Both the position numbers and the translations under genes were made by a program. Under the pieces are notes generated by a model. That model did no database searches and had not been told where the DNA came from. It saw only the letters and a list, made by a program, of their open reading frames with translations. This document shows, piece after piece, positions 1 to 8,065 of a DNA stretch of 64,000 nt. This stretch comes from CAZGAQ01 sp964523405 (GTDB taxonomy: Bacteria; Planctomycetota; Phycisphaerae; UBA1845; Fen-1342), in assembly GCA_964523405.1 (NCBI GenBank), contig CAZGAQ010000026.1:11060-75059 (forward strand), read 5' to 3'. Position 1 is the first letter of the stretch, and every line of letters begins with the position of its first letter.

Positions 1-823
1 GCGGTGCCAACTTCACGCCGCGTAGCGGCCCTGGATCGGGAGCATCCTGCCGTTGCGACGCCGGTGCCGGGCCCAGTGGTGGCGGCAAGGCGATCGCGAT
101 CAGCCCTGCACCAGAGCAGAACTCCGCGAGCTGGGCCAAGCGCAATGTGCACGCGCCCTTCCGCGAGCATACGCGCCCACGGGTAATCAGGCGCGCCAGC
201 CGGGCGTACGCAGCGCGGTCCGGCGCCAGAAGCACCACTGGGGGGGCGTCGATGGGCGTGATCTTCGCCCCCACCAGTAGGTGCAGGCCATGCTCTTTGG
301 CCGCCAAGTGCGCGCGCACAATGCCGGCGAGCGAATTCCAGTCCGTCAGCGCGAGGGCGGTATAGCCCAGTTCCGCCGCCCGCGCCACGAGTTCCTCCGG
401 GTGTGACGCCCCGCGCAGGAACGAGAAATTCGACAGACAATGCAGCTCGGCATAGGCCGGCGCGGCGTCGTCGGTACTGCTAGCCGGCGCAACATGCTTC
501 GCCACGGCGGCATCGTTGGCCGGGGCGGGTGCTACAGGCGCGGGCGCGGCCAGCGCTGCCCCGCAAGTTTGCGTTGCCGCGTCGACGGACGCCGCGTTGC
601 CAGGTGCCGCGGCGCCGCCGACCGGCTGAACGACTGCGGCGTTGCGCCCGTCCGCGGCCACGCAACGTTCTGTGGCCGCATGGGTTTGCACCGCCGCAGG
701 AACTCTCTCGAGCGCGTCGCCCGGTGCCGCCGCGGCATCGCCGGGGGCGGCATGGTCTCCGGTGGCAGCTGGGCCTGCGAAGGCGGGACGCCGCTGGGAC
801 CGGGATGGCGGGCGTGCGGGCAT
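1..823 (-). CDS. dnaE2: Error-prone DNA polymerase III alpha subunit DnaE2, N-terminal part (runs off left edge)
   Basis: Reading leftward from the ATG at 823, the frame stays open to base 1. From about residue 124 it reads as the PHP-domain start of DnaE-type polymerases: YAELHCLSNFSFLRGASHP, then GYTALALTDWNSLAGIVRAH, then VLLAPDRAAYARLARLITRG. The ELHCLSNFSFLRGASHPEEL form is characteristic of DnaE2, the translesion polymerase that acts with ImuA/ImuB after DNA damage. The polymerase core lies outside the window. The first ~120 residues are an Ala/Pro/Val-rich extension that DnaE2 proteins normally lack. It may be a real disordered tail, or the true start may lie further in, but no other ATG follows before the PHP domain. 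The Shine-Dalgarno signal is weak (GGTGAG). A good promoter lies at 877-905. Confidence 0.85.
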   Translation of the reverse strand, partial: MPARPPSRSQRRPAFAGPAATGDHAAPGDAAAAPGDALERVPAAVQTHAATERCVAADGRNAAVVQPVGGAAAPGNAASVDAATQTCGAALAAPAPVAPAPANDAAVAKHVAPASSTDDAAPAYAELHCLSNFSFLRGASHPEELVARAAELGYTALALTDWNSLAGIVRAHLAAKEHGLHLLVGAKITPIDAPPVVLLAPDRAAYARLARLITRGRVCSRKGACTLRLAQLAEFCSGAGLIAIALPPPLGPAPASQRQDAPDPGPLRGVKLAP

Positions 824-876
824 GACTCACCGCGCTGTGACAGCTCGCCCGGGCCGTGACGCTTGAGACTCCGAAT

Positions 877-905
877 AGTATACCCTAACAAACACCGAAA
901 AGCAA
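877..905 (-). promoter_or_regulatory. Putative sigma70-type promoter for dnaE2
   Basis: On the minus strand TTGCTT (905-900) and TATACT (882-877) are separated by exactly 17 bases, in a conspicuously AT-rich patch of an otherwise very GC-rich region. It lies about 55 bases upstream of the dnaE2 start. Two TGTTTG copies sit around the -35/spacer region and could form an operator. dnaE2 genes are usually SOS-controlled, but I see no canonical LexA box. Confidence 0.55.
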
Positions 906-978
906 ACAGGGGAACGCAAAAGGTGTAGGGGGCCGGAGAGAAAGCGAACTGGCCGCATCGTGCGCTGGCCGTTCTTGT

Positions 979-1416
979 TCAGAGGGGGCGGCCGCACTCC
1001 GGGCAGCGCCCGCTGACATTGCCGGTCAGGTCATAGCCACAGGCTTGGCAGTGGCCGGGGGGTTGGCGACGGCAGTCGCGCAGGCAGACCGTAGCGGTGG
1101 GCAGGAAGACAAGCAGGAAGGGCACCCAGAGGGGGATCCATCCGTAGGCCGGACGGAGGGTGACCCAGAGGAAGTCGAACCACCAGTCGTGGTAGCCCCA
1201 GCGGGCGCTCAGCTCAATGCCGCCGGATTCGGCACCGGTTTGAGTCCAGTAGTAGAGGATGCCTGTACGCAGCGCGAGCGTGAGGTGCGGTCCTGGGCAC
1301 TGCAGCGTGACGGCGAAGCTGAGGGCGCTGGCTACCAGCAGCAGCACGCAGGCGCCGACGCCGAGATGCTTGAGCCAGCGACGGCGCGTGGAGAGCGAGA
1401 CGGCGGGGGGGCTCAT
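979..1416 (-). CDS. Membrane protein with C-terminal CGYDLTGN zinc ribbon (paralogue 1)
   Basis: A 145-residue protein. It has a basic N-terminus and a hydrophobic segment (HLGVGACVLLLVASALSFAV), an extracytoplasmic Trp/Tyr-rich middle, and a second membrane segment (WIPLWVPFLLVFLPTATVCL). It ends in a four-cysteine ribbon, CQACGYDLTGNVSGRCPECG. That ribbon is a widespread tail on planctomycete membrane proteins; its function is not established. The ATG at 1416 overlaps the stop of the upstream paralogue in an ATGA junction (1413-1416), so the two genes are co-translated. The long in-frame extension upstream of 1416 is only the absence of stops in GC-rich DNA. Confidence 0.75.
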   Translation of the reverse strand: MSPPAVSLSTRRRWLKHLGVGACVLLLVASALSFAVTLQCPGPHLTLALRTGILYYWTQTGAESGGIELSARWGYHDWWFDFLWVTLRPAYGWIPLWVPFLLVFLPTATVCLRDCRRQPPGHCQACGYDLTGNVSGRCPECGRPL

Positions 1417-1853
1417 GCGGGGTCTCCGCACTCGGGACAGCGGCCGGTTTCGTTCCCGGTCAGGTTGTAGCCGCAGCGCCGGCAGTGGTTGGGGGGGACG
1501 GGGCGGCGTTCGCACCACCACAAGGACATGACGAGCAGGAGCAACAGGCCGAGGACGGGGGCCAGCGAGATCCAGCCGCGCCAAATGGGGTGCGAAGAAC
1601 GTGGGCCATACGTCGGAAAGGCGTTGAACAGCAGGCGTGGCGTGGCGCGGCTGGCTGCGAGGGAGAAGCCTGTGGGGGCAGTGTGGGGGCGGAGGGAGAA
1701 GTAAAGGGCGCCGCTGTCGAAGCTGAGGTAGAGCGAGCGGCCGTCGTAGGTTGGCGACCACCGCAGGCTGGCGAGGGTGGCCAGGCCGAACACGAGGAAC
1801 AGGCGCATGCTCCAGGCGCGCAGGACGGAACGGGGTCGGCGGCCGAGTCTCAT
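1413..1853 (-). CDS. Membrane protein with C-terminal CGYNLTGN zinc ribbon (paralogue 2)
   Basis: About 146 residues with the same architecture as the gene that follows it: a short Arg-rich N-terminus, a membrane segment (MRLFLVFGLATLASL), a soluble loop, a second membrane segment (LAPVLGLLLLLVMSLWW), and the ribbon CRRCGYNLTGNETGRCPECG at the very end. The pair looks like a tandem duplication and is joined by an ATGA overlap. The start is uncertain: ATG at 1853 is preferred, but an in-frame GTG at 1901 would add 16 residues. Neither has a strong Shine-Dalgarno sequence. The function is unknown. Confidence 0.7.
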   Translation of the reverse strand: MRLGRRPRSVLRAWSMRLFLVFGLATLASLRWSPTYDGRSLYLSFDSGALYFSLRPHTAPTGFSLAASRATPRLLFNAFPTYGPRSSHPIWRGWISLAPVLGLLLLLVMSLWWCERRPVPPNHCRRCGYNLTGNETGRCPECGDPA

Positions 1854-2008
1854 GCGGGATTCCCAGCGGAACGTGGCCTGATCATGGACGCATGCTACCA
1901 CGCGAGCGAAGGAGGCGGGATGGGACGCGACGGAGAACTGGGGCGCCGGAGGCGGAGGTGTTGCGCCGGGCCCTTGGCGGGGACGGCCGCTGCGGGCAGA
2001 CTGTGCGC

Positions 2009-2305
2009 ATGGCTACAGAAGTCTATATCCCGACGACCGTGACGTTCCGCGGGCAGCGCCTGGCAGAAGTCTTCGCGGTCACGCTCTACAACCCGGACAG
2101 CACGGACCCCGCCGGTGCGATGACGATGCACGGGCCGCCGTCAGAGGGGGCCCGTGGTGTGCTGGAGTTGGTTGGGACGCGCGACGGGAAGACCTGGCGC
2201 GTGACGCTGAGCGAGATCGAGATCAGCCGCGCCACAGCCGTCGGCTGCGAGTTCACGGTCTTCGGGACAGCCGTCCGCGTCGCGGAGGCGGCTGCCCGCG
2301 GTTGA
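2009..2305 (+). CDS. Small hypothetical protein
   Basis: A 98-residue protein starting at an ATG (MATEVYIPTTVTFRGQ). It has no signal peptide or membrane segment. Its alternating hydrophobic and polar pattern suggests a small beta-rich fold. I do not recognise the family. The open frame extends upstream to 1751, but that part has the Arg/Gly-rich composition of a non-coding GC-rich frame and overlaps the opposite-strand zinc-ribbon gene. The gene is convergent with the PKD lipoprotein gene ending at 2349. Confidence 0.5.
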   Translation: MATEVYIPTTVTFRGQRLAEVFAVTLYNPDSTDPAGAMTMHGPPSEGARGVLELVGTRDGKTWRVTLSEIEISRATAVGCEFTVFGTAVRVAEAAARG

Positions 2306-2309
2306 GCGT

Positions 2310-2331
2310 GCGCGGGGCTGCGGGCCCGCGC
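2310..2331. terminator. Possible hairpin between convergent genes
   Basis: GCGCGGG (2310-2316) pairs with CCCGCGC (2325-2331) around an 8-base loop. It lies between the stop codons of the converging genes at 2305 and 2349. There is no T-tract, so this is only a candidate. Confidence 0.35.
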
Positions 2332-2348
2332 CTTGACCGCCAGTCGCC

Positions 2349-3608
2349 CTAGAGCGGCGGCGTGTCTGAGCTCCAGGCCGGATCGGTGTCTTCATCGGCG
2401 GTCGAAGAGCCGCGCGTGCCGCTGACGCCCCCGAGCACGTTGTTGAGCTTCTGGCCCAGACCCTCGTTCAGCGGCCAGGCCCCGAGGAGACCCGTCATCG
2501 CGCTGTTGACGCGGCGATTGCGGGTAGTCGCCAGCTCGATGGTCGTGCGAGCGGTGGACCAGACGCGGAACTCGCCCAGTTCACCGCGGAACGCGTTGCC
2601 GATGGTGAAGCTGCCGATCTGCACACGGCCGGTGACCGGAGCTGACAGGACGGACGTCCCGCCGACGTAGACCGTGCAGTTGCCGACGGCGGTGCTGTTG
2701 GGGTCGTTCGGGTCGAGGGTGCCGCCTTCCCCAGAGCCGCTCGATGTCTGGGTGCCGGAGAAAACAACGGCCACGTGTTTCCAGGCGTTGGTCAGACCAA
2801 CCACGGTGCCAGACGTGACGGTGCCGGCGGCGCTGAGGACCGCCTTGTTCTCGCCGGGGAGCAGGTCGAGGGCCAAGCCGGTGTTGGTCGTGAAGACCGA
2901 GCCACCGGCGGAGTCCGCCTTGGCCCAGAACTCCACCGTGCACTTGGTCAGGGTTTGCGAGGTGGACAAGGGCAGGGTGGCGAAACGATTGCCATCGAAG
3001 AGCAAAGAGCCGGCGCGTTTGCCCACGGTAATGGTTGCGTAGGTCTGCGCCTGTACGCCTCCGGCAGTCGTAATGCGCAGCGTCACGCGGAACTCACCTT
3101 CGGAGGTGAAGGTGTGGGTGGGCTTGGCGCTGGTCGCCGAGGAGCCATCATCAAAGTCCCAGGCGTAGTCGCGGACGACATCATTCTCCACAATGCTCTG
3201 GGTGCCGTCGAACTGGACGGTCAGCGGCAGCGGACCGTTATCGGTATCCACGGCGATGACGGCGACCGCGCTGCCGCCGGCGACCTTGACCTCCTCGGCG
3301 GCCTTGCTCGAGGCCCCGGTTGGATCAGTCACGGTCAGGCGGATCAGGTAACGGCCAGGCGTGTTGTAGATGTGGGTGGCCGACATGGTCGTGCCAGTGG
3401 TCTGGTCGCCGAAGTCCCACAGGTACGTCAGGGGCGTGCCGTTGGTGGAGGAGGAATCAACGGCCGTGACGGTAACGGTCAAGGGGGCCGGCCCCTGGGT
3501 AGAGCTGATGCCGATGACGGCATGCACGGGACCGATGCCTTGGGACTGTGGGCAACCGGCCAGGAGGGCGAGGCCGACGGCGGTGAGGATAGCGAGGCGG
3601 AGCTTCAT
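2349..3608 (-). CDS. Lipoprotein with two PKD domains and a LamG/concanavalin-like domain
   Basis: A 419-residue exported protein. The N-terminus is a lipoprotein signal (MKLRLAILTAVGLALLAGC), with Cys19 the likely lipidated residue. Two PKD domains follow at roughly residues 35-120 and 120-205, each with the hallmark core (YLWDFGDQTTGT and YAWDFDDGSSAT). After them comes a ~200-residue jelly-roll domain of the LamG/ConA type (SLLFDGNRFATLPLS, CTVEFWAKAD, WKHVAVVFSG, ELGEFRVWSTART). Such proteins bind surface polysaccharide or mediate protein contacts; nothing catalytic is visible. A GGGAG lies ~11 bases before the ATG at 3608. An in-frame ATG at 3626 would only add six residues before the signal peptide. 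Confidence 0.85.
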   Translation of the reverse strand: MKLRLAILTAVGLALLAGCPQSQGIGPVHAVIGISSTQGPAPLTVTVTAVDSSSTNGTPLTYLWDFGDQTTGTTMSATHIYNTPGRYLIRLTVTDPTGASSKAAEEVKVAGGSAVAVIAVDTDNGPLPLTVQFDGTQSIVENDVVRDYAWDFDDGSSATSAKPTHTFTSEGEFRVTLRITTAGGVQAQTYATITVGKRAGSLLFDGNRFATLPLSTSQTLTKCTVEFWAKADSAGGSVFTTNTGLALDLLPGENKAVLSAAGTVTSGTVVGLTNAWKHVAVVFSGTQTSSGSGEGGTLDPNDPNSTAVGNCTVYVGGTSVLSAPVTGRVQIGSFTIGNAFRGELGEFRVWSTARTTIELATTRNRRVNSAMTGLLGAWPLNEGLGQKLNNVLGGVSGTRGSSTADEDTDPAWSSDTPPL

Positions 3609-3708
3609 CGCGAGTGCAACTCCCATGGAACAGTTCCGGGTATCTCCGGGCGCATTATACGGGCGGTTCCGGGTGTCGGGCGATGGGGGCGGCCCGGGCA
3701 AATGCAGC

Positions 3709-3739
3709 GGGGAGCCCGGCCCAGGAGGCCGGACTCCCC
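3709..3739 (-). terminator. Strong hairpin downstream of the coiled-coil gene
   Basis: GGGGAG-C-CCGGCC (3709-3721) pairs with GGCCGG-A-CTCCCC (3727-3739) around a 5-base loop, a 12-bp stem with one mismatch. It sits 28 bases beyond the stop of the minus-strand gene ending at 3767. No T-run follows. Confidence 0.5.
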
Positions 3740-3766
3740 GTGCGGAGTTTCCCTGGGCCAGCGCGG

Positions 3767-4921
3767 CTAGTCAATCGTGTCGCCGGCGGCGATCTCCGTG
3801 GCGGCGGGCATGTTGGTGCCGATCTCGCGGGCCACGTCGGCGATCAAGGCGCGGTCGACTACCGGCAGCGCGCCGGTGTTCTCGGAAGTCCCCATCACGT
3901 TCTCGCCTTCCTCGGCCGGCAGGCCACGCAGGGCCGAGCCGATCCGGGGCCAGGTGTCCACGGTGCGGCGACGGGCGCGCGTCTTGGTCTCGGTGAGGGC
4001 GACGCGCACCTCGCCGAAGGCCTTCTTGACGCTGGCGAGGGCGGCCTCGGCGGTGCGGGCCTGGTTGCGGAGGGAGGTGACCTCGCACTCGTAGAATTGC
4101 CGCTGTTCGATGAGGCGGCTGTTCTCGCGCTCCAGGTGCGTGATCTGGACCTGCAGGTTCTTCTTCTCGCCGCGGATGGCGTCGATCTTGTCGGTCAGCG
4201 AGTCCTGCACCTGGACCAGCTCGCGGGTGCGGTCCTCGGCGGCCCGCAGACCCATCTGGAGCTGATTCCGCTCGGTCGTGGCCTGTTCGAGGTTCGCGTG
4301 GGCCTCGTGCAGTTGCGTCTGCAGGTGGCTGCGCTCCTCGAAAATTTCGCGTTGGTTGCGTTCGAGCTCCTCGACCTTGGTGGAGAGCAGCTTGGCGTCG
4401 CTGCGCAGACCGTCGCGCTCCTTGCGAATGGCAAACAGCTCGTCGAGCTGCTTGTTGACGGCCTTGAGGTCGTTCTTGAGCTGGGCGCGCTCCTTTTCGG
4501 CGCCGAGCAGTTGCTCCTTGACGCGGTGCGCGCGCGCGTTGGCATCACTCAGCTCTTCTTCCAGCGTTGCGGCCTGCTGGCGCACCTGTTCGAGTGCGTC
4601 GATGCGCGTCTGTAGCGTGACGACCTGCCACTCGAGCTCCTGGTTGCGCGTGTTGGCGGACTGGAGCTTTTCCGTTGTACCGGTCAGTTCGCGCTCGAGG
4701 GTCTCGCGGATCTCCTGATGCCGGTCGAGCTGGTCCTCCAGCTCGTTGATGACGGAGATCACATCGTTGCGTTCGTCGACGAAGGTATCCTGCAGCGCAG
4801 GGAGGCTCTCGGCCCGGCCGGCGCCGGCCTCGATCCGCTGGCGGGCCTGTTGGCCGGGCGTGATGTCCGATTGCCCCGGGTTACTGGTCGCGTCCATCTG
4901 GGGGGCCGTCTGGTCGGCCAT
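3767..4921 (-). CDS. Long coiled-coil protein of unknown function
   Basis: About 384 residues, nearly all charged heptad-like sequence rich in Glu, Arg, Gln and Leu from residue ~60 to ~300 (VINELEDQLDRHQEIRETLE, ELSDANARAHRVKEQLLGAE). The tail is non-helical and ends at IAAGDTID. There is no signal peptide or membrane segment, so a cytoplasmic scaffold role is likely, but homology is not recognisable by eye. The start at 4921 (MADQTAPQ) is chosen because AGGAGAAG precedes it at ideal distance. An in-frame ATG at 4981 would add 20 basic residues with a poorer site. Confidence 0.7.
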   Translation of the reverse strand: MADQTAPQMDATSNPGQSDITPGQQARQRIEAGAGRAESLPALQDTFVDERNDVISVINELEDQLDRHQEIRETLERELTGTTEKLQSANTRNQELEWQVVTLQTRIDALEQVRQQAATLEEELSDANARAHRVKEQLLGAEKERAQLKNDLKAVNKQLDELFAIRKERDGLRSDAKLLSTKVEELERNQREIFEERSHLQTQLHEAHANLEQATTERNQLQMGLRAAEDRTRELVQVQDSLTDKIDAIRGEKKNLQVQITHLERENSRLIEQRQFYECEVTSLRNQARTAEAALASVKKAFGEVRVALTETKTRARRRTVDTWPRIGSALRGLPAEEGENVMGTSENTGALPVVDRALIADVAREIGTNMPAATEIAAGDTID

Positions 4922-5236
4922 GGGCTTCTCCTGCTCCGAAGCATTACCGTTACGTCGTGCGCGCGGGTTGGACTTTTCCATGGTTCGTGTATCCCTTACG
5001 TCCGTGCCAGGGGTGCCGTGACCACCGCGGGTGCGTCGGGCGCGTGCCCGGTGACACGACGCGCGGCAGACCGGCACCGCCTGTGATTATCGGTGCGCCG
5101 GGCCGGCCGGTCCTCGGCGTGCGCGGCGCGGCGCAAAAAGTGCCCGGGATTCTTGCGCGGGACGGCTGAAACGGCCGGTTGCTCCAGCTCCGGGTCGGGC
5201 GGCATCGTGCGCCGGATGGGGTGGGTCGGGAAGGAC
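4922..5236. other. Intergenic region, 315 bp, nothing recognised
   Basis: This region lies between the coiled-coil gene and the methyltransferase gene, both on the minus strand. Short open frames on both strands have no recognisable product and no convincing ribosome-binding site. It must hold the promoter and leader of the coiled-coil gene, but no clear -35/-10 pair was found. Confidence 0.5.
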
Positions 5237-5935
5237 TCACTTGTGCAGTACCACGTGGTAGCGGCTGTAGCGGAAGCGATCGATGACGGACTGCTCGGTG
5301 ATTAACCGGCAGGCGCGAATGCGGAAGCGAGTCGGAGCGAAGAGCTGCTGGAGCTTGGTCCAGTTGTAGTAGTTCTGGACGGTGCCCTCCTCGACCGCGG
5401 CTGTGACGATCTCCTCGTCGGCGAACTCGCGGTGGAAGCGGTCGTTGTCGCCGGAGATCAGGTCGACGTACAACACGCGCGCGACCACCCGGTCCAGTTC
5501 GCGGACGACGCGCTGCGCGACCTCGTGGTGCATGCTGTCGAGCACGCCGGACGACACGCCCACATCGAAGAAGCCGTCGTCGAACGGGAGTGTCAGGCCG
5601 TCCACCTGCACCAGCCGCTCCTTCACGTCGGGACGTCCGGCGTAATCGCAGAGGCCGGCGGCCATGCGCAAGCTCGCCGGCGAAATCTCGACGCCCCACG
5701 CCCGCACGCCGAACTCCTCGAGTAGCAGGACGTGCCGTCCGATGCCGCAGCCGCAGTCCAAGCCGCGCAGCTCCTGGCGGCCGGGCGCCGGAGGGAGAAT
5801 GTCGCGGAAGGTGGTGGGACCGGTTCGCTTGCGGATGTACCGGTTGAGAAACTTCACCACCTCTTCCTTGGGATAGAGCATCTGGTTGTCGCCGCGCTCG
5901 TAGGCGGCATTCCACTGGTCCTGCTGGAGGTTCAT
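5237..5935 (-). CDS. Class I SAM-dependent methyltransferase
   Basis: A 232-residue soluble protein. Motif I, the SAM-binding glycine loop, is LRGLDCGCGIGRHVLLLEE near residues 53-70. The acidic end of beta-2 follows as GVEISPASL, and motif IV is FDVGVSSGVLDSMHH, where DVGVSSGVL replaces the usual DvV.s.vL. The substrate cannot be read from the sequence; the fold resembles small-molecule or lipid methyltransferases of the Methyltransf_11/25 type. CGGAG lies nine bases before the ATG at 5935. The gene faces away from the FkbH/ACP unit beginning at 6099, which suggests but does not prove a shared pathway. Confidence 0.8.
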   Translation of the reverse strand: MNLQQDQWNAAYERGDNQMLYPKEEVVKFLNRYIRKRTGPTTFRDILPPAPGRQELRGLDCGCGIGRHVLLLEEFGVRAWGVEISPASLRMAAGLCDYAGRPDVKERLVQVDGLTLPFDDGFFDVGVSSGVLDSMHHEVAQRVVRELDRVVARVLYVDLISGDNDRFHREFADEEIVTAAVEEGTVQNYYNWTKLQQLFAPTRFRIRACRLITEQSVIDRFRYSRYHVVLHK

Positions 5936-6098
5936 GGAGGGGGCTCCGAAGGATGTCGGCTGTCTACCTCTGCAAGAGTTATCGGTCGGCCGGCGCGCCG
6001 GACTTGCGTGGGGCGCGGCCGGGCGGCCTGGGCGGAATGGCGCACGAATGCCGATAGAAAGGTCGATGGGGCCGGGTTGCCCCCGCGATCCGGTCGTG

Positions 6099-7799
6099 AT
6101 GACAGGTGTGCCCGTGGCCGCGCTCCGTCTAGCATGTATTGGCTGCAGCAATTACGCCCCGCTGTCGCGCGCGCTGCGCGCCGCGCAGGCGGGGGAGCCC
6201 GAGTTCGAGGTCGTCCCGGCCCCATACGGGCAGGTCTTCCCGTCCCTGCTGGACAGCGCGAGCCCATTGTGGACGCCGCCCCCGGATGTGACGCTCGTGT
6301 GGACGCAGCCACAGCACGTGCTGCCCAGCTTCCGCGCCGTGCTGGACGGCGACGATGTGCCGTGGCCGGCGTTGGAGTCGGAAGTGGGCGCCTTGGTGGC
6401 GGCGGTGAAGAGCGGCGCGGCGCGGACAGGGCGGGTGACGCTGGTCACGAGCTGGGCCCTGCCGGCCGACTACCGTGGGCGCGGCTGCGCGGACTGGACC
6501 AGCGGAGGCGTGGGACCGACGCTGGCGCGACTGAATCTGGCGCTGGCGGAGGCGCTGGGGGATCAGACGCAAGTGCTGCTGCTGGACGCGGGGCGCTGGC
6601 TGCAGGCGGCGGGGGGGCAGGCGGTCGATCCAAAGCTGTGGCTGATGGGCAAGATTCCCTATGGGCAGCGCGTGTTTGACGAGGCGGCCGCCGACATCCG
6701 GGCGGCCGTTGCCGGCGTACTGGGGCAGGCGCGGAAGTTACTGGTGCTGGACCTGGACAACACGCTGTGGGGCGGCATCGTCGGCGATGACGGGTGGGAA
6801 GCGCTGCAACTGGGTGGCACGTCGGCGGTGGGCGAGAGCTTCGCGGAGTTTCAGCGGGCCATTCGTGCGCTGCAGCGCCGCGGCGTTGTGCTCGCCATCT
6901 GCAGCAAGAACGACGAGGGCGTGGCGCTGGAAGCCATCGACCGGCATCCCGAGATGTTGCTGCGGCGCGGCGATTTCGCGGCGTGGCGGATCAATTGGCG
7001 AGATAAGGCGGCCAATCTCAAAGACCTGGTTACCGAGCTAAACCTCGGGCTGGCGGCGGTCGTATTCATCGACGACAGTCCCGCGGAGCGGGGGCGCGTG
7101 CGGGAGGCCTGGCCGGAGGTGCTTGTGCCGGACTGGCCGACGGACCCGGCGCAGTATGCGCGGGCGTTGCGGCAGCTCCGCTGTTTCGATGTTCCGCGGG
7201 TGACCGCCGAGGATCGTGAGCGGACGCGGAGCTATGTGGCCGAGCGACAGCGCCGTGAGGTGCAGCAGGCGGCCGTGTCCTTCGAGGATTGGCTGGCGCG
7301 ACTGGCGCTGCGCGTCCAGGCCACGGCCCTGAACGCGGCGGATTTGCCGCGAGCCACACAATTGCTGAACAAGACGAACCAGTTCAACCTCACGACGCGG
7401 CGACTGAGTGAAGACGAGCTGCGGACGCAGGCCGAGCAAGCGGGGCGCCGGGTTTACACCTATCGCGTGAGTGACCGCTTCGGCGACTATGGTCTGACCG
7501 GTCTGGCAAGTCTGGCCATGGTGGACGGAGTGGCCCAATTGACCGACTTCGTGTTGAGTTGCCGGGTGATGGGGCGGCAGGTGGAAGGGGCGATGCTGGC
7601 CCATCTGTGCGGGGAAGCGCGGCGGGCCGGTTGCCGCGAACTGATTGCACAACACATTCCGACGGCGAAGAATCGGCCCTGCGCGAACTTTCTGCCGGCG
7701 AGCGGGTTCGTCGTGGACGCGGACGGCTGGTGGCGTCTGACGCTGCCGGCGCTGCCGGTGGCGGCCGGCGCGATCAAGCTGGAACTGGTGAACGTATGA
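6099..7799 (+). CDS. FkbH-like HAD-superfamily protein (glyceryl-ACP forming type)
   Basis: About 566 residues. The central HAD domain has motif I LVLDLDNTLWGG with Asp218 and Asp220, GVVLAICSKND as motif II, and VVFIDDSPAERGRV as motif III. The C-terminal ~200 residues (LLNKTNQFNLTTRRLSEDEL, GDYGLTGL) are the GNAT-like half of FkbH. The family takes 1,3-bisphosphoglycerate, dephosphorylates it and loads the glyceryl unit onto an acyl carrier protein; relatives occur in polyketide and surface-glycan clusters. The next gene is an ACP joined by an ATGA overlap (7796-7799), matching that role. The start at 6099 (MTGVPVAALRL) is the last good ATG before conserved sequence; upstream in-frame ATGs exist. 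Confidence 0.85.
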   Translation: MTGVPVAALRLACIGCSNYAPLSRALRAAQAGEPEFEVVPAPYGQVFPSLLDSASPLWTPPPDVTLVWTQPQHVLPSFRAVLDGDDVPWPALESEVGALVAAVKSGAARTGRVTLVTSWALPADYRGRGCADWTSGGVGPTLARLNLALAEALGDQTQVLLLDAGRWLQAAGGQAVDPKLWLMGKIPYGQRVFDEAAADIRAAVAGVLGQARKLLVLDLDNTLWGGIVGDDGWEALQLGGTSAVGESFAEFQRAIRALQRRGVVLAICSKNDEGVALEAIDRHPEMLLRRGDFAAWRINWRDKAANLKDLVTELNLGLAAVVFIDDSPAERGRVREAWPEVLVPDWPTDPAQYARALRQLRCFDVPRVTAEDRERTRSYVAERQRREVQQAAVSFEDWLARLALRVQATALNAADLPRATQLLNKTNQFNLTTRRLSEDELRTQAEQAGRRVYTYRVSDRFGDYGLTGLASLAMVDGVAQLTDFVLSCRVMGRQVEGAMLAHLCGEARRAGCRELIAQHIPTAKNRPCANFLPASGFVVDADGWWRLTLPALPVAAGAIKLELVNV

Positions 7800-8029
7800 A
7801 CGAGAAACTGCGCGACGTGCTGGCCGCGGCGCTGCAGTTGCCGCCCGAGCGAGTTACGCCGGAGCTGGTGCAGGGCCACGTGCCGACCTGGGACTCGCAG
7901 GGGCATCTGGAACTGATCATGAGCCTGGAGGCGGCGTTTGGCGTTGAGTTCGAGCTGGCCGAGGCGACGGCGCTGCGGAGCGTGGGCGAGATCGCGGCCG
8001 CACTGCGGCGGCACGCGGTGGAGCTGTGA
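7796..8029 (+). CDS. Acyl carrier protein
   Basis: A 77-residue acidic helical protein of normal ACP length. The phosphopantetheine attachment motif reads TWDSQGHLELI, with Ser34 the expected attachment residue; the usual DSL is DSQ, as is often seen in ACPs of FkbH and sugar-modification clusters. The ATG at 7796 overlaps the stop of the FkbH gene, so production is probably coupled. It is the likely carrier of the glyceryl unit. The next gene starts 37 bases downstream on the same strand. Confidence 0.9.
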   Translation: MNEKLRDVLAAALQLPPERVTPELVQGHVPTWDSQGHLELIMSLEAAFGVEFELAEATALRSVGEIAAALRRHAVEL

Positions 8030-8065
8030 GGCAGCGACCCGGTGGCGGCCAGGGGGTGACCCGGC

